A stretch of 47,655 bases of DNA, taken from positions 1-47,655 of the forward strand of contig JAFUDS010000006.1 of assembly GCA_017464305.1 (NCBI GenBank). The letters run 5' to 3'. Numbering within the stretch: position 1 is the stretch's first letter; each line of letters opens with the position of its first letter. A program made the position numbers and the translations under genes. The stretch comes from Clostridia bacterium (lineage in GTDB: Bacteria > Bacillota > Clostridia > Christensenellales > Aristaeellaceae). Positions 42,588 to 47,655 of this stretch are shown here, one piece after another. The notes under the pieces are model-generated. The model was not told the origin of the DNA. It saw only the letters and a list, made by a program, of their open reading frames with translations, and made no database searches.

Positions 42588-44228
42588 GTGGTGAATCTCA
42601 AAGATCGACCTTTTTATCTGAATGACGAACAGGAATCATGGGTGCTGGAAACTTTGCGTTCCATGACCGTGGAGGAAAAGGTGGGGCAGCTGTTCTGCGT
42701 CATGGGCCAGGATTATGAACCTGCGCGGTTAGAGCGCATGGTGGCCTCCGGCCAAGTCGGCGCCATCCTGTTCCGCCCGGAACCCGCAGACAGCATCCGG
42801 AATCGCTTCGCCCCTTTGGACAAAGCGGCGCGAATTCCCCTACTGAAGGCCGCCAACCTGGAGGAGGGCGGCACTGGAGGAATCAGCGATGGTACCTTGT
42901 TTGGCTGGCCCATGCTGACCGCGGCCACCGATGATGAAACCCTGGTGGAAAAGTTTGGCCAGGTCTGCGCTGTGGAAGGCCGCTCCGCGGGCATCAACTG
43001 GACCTACAGCCCGGTGTGCGATATCGACATGAATTTCCGAAATCCCATCACCAATGTTCGCACCTACGGCAGCGACCCGGACCGAGTGCGCCGCTTCACC
43101 CAAAAATACGTGGAAGCCGTGCAAGGCTGCGGCATGGCCGCCTGCGCCAAGCACTTCCCTGGGGATGGCGTGGATTACCGGGATCAGCATCTCCATCCCA
43201 CCTATAACAGCCTACCCGCCCAGGAATGGTACGACACCTATGGACGCATCTATCAAAACCTGATCGCCCATGACCTGTTATCCATCATGGTGGGGCACAT
43301 CGTGCAGCCCAACGTGGCCATGGAAATCAATCCCCAGCTCAGCTTCGCTGATTGTCTTCCCGCTTCCCTGAGCAAAGAGATGCTCACCGGCGTGTTGCGG
43401 GAGAAGTTTGGCTTCAACGGCATCATTACCACGGACGCCACCATCATGGGCGGCTTCTGCATGGCCATGGAGCGCGAAAAAGCCATTCCCGCCGCCATTG
43501 CCGCAGGAAATGATATGCTGGTTTTCAACACGGATTTTGAAGAGGATTATCAGTATCTGCTGTCCGGCGTCCAGCATGGCGAGGTATCCCTGTCTCGTCT
43601 GGAGGAGGCCGTTACCCGCGTGCTGGCGCTGAAAGCCAAGGTATGCTTCTCCAGTCCCTGTAAAATAAAGATCGATGGACCCAAATGGCACAAGGAAGCT
43701 GCCGAAAAGGCCATCACCTTAGTGAAAAACAATCAGCCAGAGGTTTTCCCTGTTACACCGGAGCGTTATCCCCAGGTTCGCTTGATTGTGCTGGGTCGAG
43801 ATGAGATTCTGGACGGCAGCATCGGACGGATCGCCTTGGAATACCTGCGTCGGCAGGGCTTCGACGCGGAGCTTTATCGCCCCTTGGAGGATGACCTACA
43901 TGGCACCGGGAAGCTCTCCCGCCAACGCCTGACCCTGTACCTGGCCAACTATGAGCAGGCTAGCAATCAAACCACCGTCCGCATCGATTGGTGTAAAAAG
44001 CATGCCTTGGATGGGCCCCGTTTTCTCAACGAGGAGCCCTGCGTGTTCGTCTCCCTGGCCAATCCCTATTTGCTGCAGGACGCGCCTCGGGTCAAGACCT
44101 ACCTCAACGCTTATACCGCCACCCGCACCGTAATCGAAACCGTAATCGACAAGCTGATGGCCGGCGGTCCCTTCCTGGGCGTCAGCCCAGTGGATGCTTT
44201 CTGCGGCCTGCCTGACACTCGCTTATAG
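42588..44228 (+). CDS. GH3 glycosidase, NagZ-like
   Basis: The 546-residue protein is a GH3 glycosidase: MTVEEKVGQLFCVMG (26-40), NWTYSPVCDIDMNFRNPITN (137-156), CAKHFPGDG (186-194) and the nucleophile Asp283 in TTDATIMGGF. The loop GDGVDYRDQH keeps an Asp-x-His like the NagZ subgroup, where the His is general acid, so it may cleave beta-N-acetylhexosaminides or beta-glucosides. No signal peptide is present. I chose the GTG at 42588 with GGAAGGAG eight bases upstream; an ATG 22 codons before is possible. The tannase-like gene follows after 12 bp. Confidence 0.88.
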   Translation: MVNLKDRPFYLNDEQESWVLETLRSMTVEEKVGQLFCVMGQDYEPARLERMVASGQVGAILFRPEPADSIRNRFAPLDKAARIPLLKAANLEEGGTGGISDGTLFGWPMLTAATDDETLVEKFGQVCAVEGRSAGINWTYSPVCDIDMNFRNPITNVRTYGSDPDRVRRFTQKYVEAVQGCGMAACAKHFPGDGVDYRDQHLHPTYNSLPAQEWYDTYGRIYQNLIAHDLLSIMVGHIVQPNVAMEINPQLSFADCLPASLSKEMLTGVLREKFGFNGIITTDATIMGGFCMAMEREKAIPAAIAAGNDMLVFNTDFEEDYQYLLSGVQHGEVSLSRLEEAVTRVLALKAKVCFSSPCKIKIDGPKWHKEAAEKAITLVKNNQPEVFPVTPERYPQVRLIVLGRDEILDGSIGRIALEYLRRQGFDAELYRPLEDDLHGTGKLSRQRLTLYLANYEQASNQTTVRIDWCKKHALDGPRFLNEEPCVFVSLANPYLLQDAPRVKTYLNAYTATRTVIETVIDKLMAGGPFLGVSPVDAFCGLPDTRL

Positions 44229-44240
44229 GAGGAAAAGCTG

Positions 44241-45896
44241 ATGATTCCTACGAATGATTTCATCCCGATTACAAATGCAACCATGGAGCTGGCTGATTGC
44301 CAGGAGAAATGGTTCTTCGACGAAAAATATCACTGCTGGTGCCTGGAGGATATTCTGTACACCGCAAAAGCGGATGTGCCCAAGTTTCAGCGGCTGTCCA
44401 TTTTCGTGCCGGAAGCCCTGATGCGGGACGGGGTTCCCACCCCGGAGAGCAAGCAGGTACCCATCGTGTTCGAGAACAACGCGGCCGGGTATATGCAGAT
44501 GCCCCATACCTGGCTGGGCGGGCCCCGCTGCTATGCGGAGCAGTACCTGAATCATGGCCTGATTTATATTACCTGCGGCTGTCGAGGCCGGGAAAGCCGA
44601 AACACCCAGGGTGCCTTGGTGGGAAAATCGCCCATCTCCCTGGTGGACCTGAAAACGGCTCTCCGGTTCCTGCGGCATAATGCTGCCGCGCTGCCCGGGG
44701 ATTTCGACCGGATCATTTCCGTGGGCTGGAGCGCCGGCGGCGCCATGAGCACCTTGCTGGGCGTTACAGGGGATAATGCCCGATATATCACCTATCTGGA
44801 AAAAAACGGCGCCTTCCTGGAAGAAAGCGACGCCGTTTTCGCCAGCCAGATTTATTGCCCCATCATCGATCTGGAGCATGCCGATTTGGCCTATGAATGG
44901 TGCTTTGGGGCGGACAAAACCAGCGAGGACTGCATGTCCGGCCCCTCCGAAATCATGACCCCCTTTAAGGAGGCGCTGTCCCGTAAATTATCCAGGCAGT
45001 ATGTGGAATATATCAATGGATTAGCTCTCCGACATCCCCAATCGGGCAAAGCGCTGACCCTCCATCCGGATGGCCGTGGCGGTTCCTTCTATGATTATCT
45101 GATGGATTGCCTGAACTCCTCTGCCACCAACTTCTTGACCCGGCTGGCCAGCGGTAGCCTGCCGCAGAAATATACCGTGGCGGACTATCTCAGCGGCCAG
45201 TATACCTATGAAGCGCCGGTACCCCACGGCGGCCAGGCCCATCACGCCGGCCCCGGCGTTGCTCTGAAGGAAGAGCAGCCCATGAGCCTGGGGGATATGG
45301 TGTCCCGCCCGCCCAAGGGCGTGCCTTTCGTGGATCATAAGTCTGAAATGATCACCAACCAAGGGACTGACAAGCGTTCCTGGCTATCCTGGGATGGCCA
45401 GCAGGCCGCTATTTCCTCGCTGGATGATTATGTGCTGCACCACCGCCGCCGGATGAAGCCCTGCACCTCCTTCGATCAACTGAACAATCGCAGCGGCGAA
45501 AATCATGTCTTTGGCTCTCCGGAAACAGACTATTCTCACTTCAATCCCTTGATTGGCAAATCCATCAACGAGCTGAGCGCAGCTTACCCAGAGGAAGCGG
45601 CACAATACGCGAAGGCCTTCGATGTTTCCAGGGACGCTGCCCTCCAGGAAAGGATTTATCTTCTCAATCCCATGAATTTCATCGGAGGTCAGGAGCAGAG
45701 CAACCAGGCCAAACATTACCGCATCCGGGTCGGCGCCAGCGATGCAGATACCTCCTTTTCGATCTCCATGGCCCTGGCCGTCAAATTAGCCAATGCAGGC
45801 TATCCAGTGGATTACGCCCTGGTGTGGGATCAGCCCCACAGCGAGGCGGATTATCCCGGGGAAGTGCTTTCCTGGATCGACAGTATCTGCCGCTGA
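44241..45896 (+). CDS. Tannase/feruloyl-esterase-like alpha/beta hydrolase
   Basis: The 551-residue protein has the nucleophile elbow VGWSAGGAMSTLLG with Ser164, preceded by LIYITCGCRGRES and LVDLKTALRFLRHN. The late motifs RVGASDADTSFS (Asp501/503 candidate) and WDQPHSEADYPGE (His533) complete the triad, as in bacterial tannases and related feruloyl esterases. These hydrolyse gallate or hydroxycinnamate esters. A long middle insertion forms a lid. No signal peptide is visible. AGGAGG precedes the ATG, and it is cotranscribed with the GH3 gene, suggesting phenolic glycoside or ester breakdown. Confidence 0.85.
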   Translation: MIPTNDFIPITNATMELADCQEKWFFDEKYHCWCLEDILYTAKADVPKFQRLSIFVPEALMRDGVPTPESKQVPIVFENNAAGYMQMPHTWLGGPRCYAEQYLNHGLIYITCGCRGRESRNTQGALVGKSPISLVDLKTALRFLRHNAAALPGDFDRIISVGWSAGGAMSTLLGVTGDNARYITYLEKNGAFLEESDAVFASQIYCPIIDLEHADLAYEWCFGADKTSEDCMSGPSEIMTPFKEALSRKLSRQYVEYINGLALRHPQSGKALTLHPDGRGGSFYDYLMDCLNSSATNFLTRLASGSLPQKYTVADYLSGQYTYEAPVPHGGQAHHAGPGVALKEEQPMSLGDMVSRPPKGVPFVDHKSEMITNQGTDKRSWLSWDGQQAAISSLDDYVLHHRRRMKPCTSFDQLNNRSGENHVFGSPETDYSHFNPLIGKSINELSAAYPEEAAQYAKAFDVSRDAALQERIYLLNPMNFIGGQEQSNQAKHYRIRVGASDADTSFSISMALAVKLANAGYPVDYALVWDQPHSEADYPGEVLSWIDSICR

Positions 45897-45971
45897 AAAT
45901 GACGGATATCAATATGTATGATATACAGACTATTACACTGAAACAGGTGATTACCAATCACCAATGCGCAT

Positions 45972-47270
45972 TTAATAATCTTTTACTCTGCAGGCAGTAT
46001 ACAGTGGAAGATTAATCAGCCAGTCTTGATGCCGATAATCAGACATAGATATTCGAAGAGGAATAGAATGAGGGAAAGTATCATGGAATACCTTCAACGA
46101 TTTGGAACGCAGATTTTCTCCGGCTTTGACCTCGATGGGAATCAGCTGAGAACGTCCCTGAGTTAGAAAGTCTATTTCCAACTTCCCCGTGTCGCTATCG
46201 TAATAGTAGATTCCCGTGGTAAGAGAGCAAATCAACTGTTCTAAAACATACTGCTCTGTAAAGGTGCCATCATATTCCTCGAACACATTTTTATTCAAAA
46301 GGATATCGGAGATGGGGGCGTCCGTCATGGCTCCCATCAGCCCGTGATCCAGCAGATACAACTTGAAAGCGGAGAAATCCTCATAATACTTTAGAGGAAT
46401 GCCCGCTTTTCTCACACGAGGTATTTTATATATAAGACCAGCATCAAGCAGCCATTGGATCGCAAGTTCAAAATCCTTTGCCCTTGCGCCTTTTTGAATA
46501 TCTCCATAAAAAAACTTACTGTTTCTTTTTGCTAATTGCTGTGGAATGGAGTTCCATACTTGATGGATACGACCCAGAATCGCTGAAGATGCATGCTTAG
46601 AAATATCCAACGCATAATCAGCCAGAATTCTTTTCTGGATCCCACGTAGATCTTCATATGCCATGCTTGCGAGATAGCCTTGTACAACTTCCGGCATTCC
46701 CCCCGTGAAATAGTATTCACGAAGCAAATCTGTAAGAACTGTTCGCATGCTGGACAGCTCTTCGATCTGTCCGTGGATCAAGCGTTCGTAAAGCAGTTCT
46801 CCAGCTTTAGCACGGACAAACTCTGCAAAAGAAAGGGGGTAAAGCTTGAATTCATCCGTTTTTCCAACTGGATAGGAAACACCTTCATGGATGGCCAGTC
46901 CAAGTAGCGACCCTGCCACAATAACGTGATACTCTGGGGCATCTTCTTGAAAGTATTTCAAAGCGGCCAATGCCTTTGGAGCTTCTCCCACCTCATCTAT
47001 AAATAAAAGCGTCTTGCCGGCAACGATTCGCTGAGACGTTAGGATCTCTATGTCAGATAGTATACGATCAATCTGATATCCATGATCAAAGATCTCTTTG
47101 ATCCTTGGATCCTTGTCGCAGTTCAATACAACCATGCGCTCAAATTCATGAGAGCCAAACTCCTTGATTAACCATGTTTTCCCAACTTGTCTGGCCCCCT
47201 GTATGACAAGTGGCTTACGAGTTGGGCTGTCCTTCCATCGCAGAAGCTGATCGTACAAATCCCTTTTCAT
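45972..47270 (-). CDS. AAA_14/DUF4143 ATPase with nuclease-like C-terminus
   Basis: The 432-residue protein has an AAA_14 domain with Walker A GARQVGKTWL and Walker B LLFIDEVGE, then a DUF4143 region carrying a winged helix and a PD-(D/E)XK-like core (LEIDFLTQG, IPIEVKAGE). Such ATPases are abundant in gut bacteria and archaea, and their function is unclear. I chose the ATG with GAGGT upstream. Its promoter is a perfect TTGACA-17-TAAGAT, with three direct repeats spaced exactly 32 bp apart at and beyond the -35, suggesting autoregulation. Confidence 0.9.
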   Translation of the reverse strand: MKRDLYDQLLRWKDSPTRKPLVIQGARQVGKTWLIKEFGSHEFERMVVLNCDKDPRIKEIFDHGYQIDRILSDIEILTSQRIVAGKTLLFIDEVGEAPKALAALKYFQEDAPEYHVIVAGSLLGLAIHEGVSYPVGKTDEFKLYPLSFAEFVRAKAGELLYERLIHGQIEELSSMRTVLTDLLREYYFTGGMPEVVQGYLASMAYEDLRGIQKRILADYALDISKHASSAILGRIHQVWNSIPQQLAKRNSKFFYGDIQKGARAKDFELAIQWLLDAGLIYKIPRVRKAGIPLKYYEDFSAFKLYLLDHGLMGAMTDAPISDILLNKNVFEEYDGTFTEQYVLEQLICSLTTGIYYYDSDTGKLEIDFLTQGRSQLIPIEVKAGENLRSKSLKVFHDTFPHSIPLRISMSDYRHQDWLINLPLYTACRVKDY

Positions 47271-47338
47271 GGGTTTACCTCGTTTCATAAATCATGTCGG
47301 AATCATTCAAACATACTGTCGTCCCTATTGCAGGAATC

Positions 47339-47367
47339 ATCTTAGTATGAAAATGAAATATTGTCAA
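47339..47367 (-). promoter_or_regulatory. Sigma-A promoter of the AAA_14 gene
   Basis: Minus-strand TTGACA (47367-47362), a 17-base spacer and TAAGAT (47344-47339), 69 bp before the ATG. The -35 shares its first base with the first repeat unit. Confidence 0.85.
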
Positions 47368-47447
47368 CATTTTTAGGAACGAAGTTTTTGAATTTAGAAC
47401 ATTTTTAGGAACGAAGTTTTGGAAACTGGCACATTTTTAGGAACGAA
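47367..47447 (-). repeat. Three direct repeats with 32-bp period (putative operator)
   Basis: The 17-bp plus-strand unit ACATTTTTAGGAACGAA occurs without mismatch at 47367-47383, 47399-47415 and 47431-47447. The period is 32 bp, about three helical turns. Similarity extends a few bases beyond each unit (GTTTT). The array abuts the -35 of the AAA_14 promoter. Confidence 0.9.
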
Positions 47448-47511
47448 TTTTCTTCATTTGCAGATTTTACGGTCAATAGAAATTTGAAGTTCCGGTTTGC
47501 AAAAGTTATTT

Positions 47512-47545
47512 CCGGCGCTATTTTTTTTGCAGAAGTAAGCGCCGG
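47512..47545. repeat. Inverted repeat
   Basis: CCGGCGCT (47512-47519) and AGCGCCGG (47538-47545) form an 8-bp GC-rich stem around 18 bases that include a run of eight or more T. It could be a terminator-like hairpin or a protein site. Confidence 0.45.
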
Positions 47546-47655
47546 TAAAGGGTATTCTTACCAGAAGTAAATCATGCAGAAATGGAACTTCGGATTGCAA
47601 ATTCTTTCAAAACTGGAAGTTACTCATACAAACCTATTGAATTCAAGGTTCACAG

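Larger units (their letters stand above)
47271..47655. other. Promoter and repeat region upstream of the AAA_14 gene
   Basis: This 385-bp stretch has no credible gene. It contains the AAA_14 promoter, the three-copy 32-bp repeat array, an 8-bp inverted repeat (47512-47545), and a second set of looser repeats (AGAAGTAA at 47531 and 47563, again 32 bp apart). The latter may belong to a gene beyond the window. Confidence 0.6.

Noticed and set aside
47367-47447. Possible CRISPR array
   Set aside because: There are only three 17-bp repeats with 15-bp gaps, no cas genes, and the array lies directly on a promoter.

Overview
The window looks like chromosomal DNA of a gut or rumen Clostridia-type Bacillota (Firmicutes). 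This is inferred from GGAGG-type ribosome binding sites before almost every gene, several TTG/GTG starts, sigma-A promoters, the MMPL/YhgE-like/DUF1275 families, secreted binding proteins with 'MKKLVSLLLALCLL'-type signals, and a carbohydrate and plant-ester oriented gene set. A Christensenellales-like host would fit but is a guess. No rRNA, tRNA, transposase, phage gene or CRISPR array was seen.

Left part (1-4.7 kb), minus strand: a partial P-loop kinase, a NUDIX hydrolase, an SDR dehydrogenase, a DUF503 protein, two small proteins and an AraC regulator. The AraC gene is translationally coupled to the wreck of a GH2 beta-galactosidase gene that has lost its catalytic core. At 4.7-10.2 kb, plus strand, lies a two-gene galactoside unit: a GH35 beta-galactosidase and a DUF5107-TPR protein. 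A convergent AlbA_2/HATPase regulator-like gene (10.3-11.8 kb) has a strong promoter set inside a helically phased AAGAAGT repeat array.

Middle (12-25 kb): a minus-strand operon (DUF308 membrane protein, zinc-ribbon carboxylesterase, DUF1275 protein, MMPL exporter) faces a TetR/DUF2238 pair. Two face-to-face TTGACA-17-TACACT promoters share one dyad operator between them. Then come a DUF1703-type ATPase/nuclease gene, a decayed duplicate of the 11.9-13.8 kb region, and a second MMPL exporter paired with a secreted XXXLXXG heptad-repeat protein behind a palindromic operator. EamA and MATE transporters follow; the MATE gene has a leader whose terminator hairpin encodes an Arg-rich peptide in frame.

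Right part (27.9-40.5 kb): a twelve-gene minus-strand cluster. A peptide/nickel-type ABC importer (binding protein, two permeases, two ATPases) is followed by a PH-like anchored protein, an alpha/beta hydrolase, an SDR with a replaced catalytic Tyr, a secreted FMN/FAD reductase, a Sel1-repeat protein, an MBL hydrolase and an amidohydrolase-2 protein lacking the canonical metal ligands. A LysR gene upstream is divergent from a GH3 glycosidase and a tannase-like esterase. Together these suggest uptake, hydrolysis and anaerobic reduction of a plant-derived glycoside or ester. This catabolic cluster is my best candidate for an undescribed system. The window ends with an AAA_14/DUF4143 ATPase behind three 32-bp-spaced direct repeats. 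Three NTPase/nuclease-like genes, two with phased repeat arrays at strong promoters, form a second theme.
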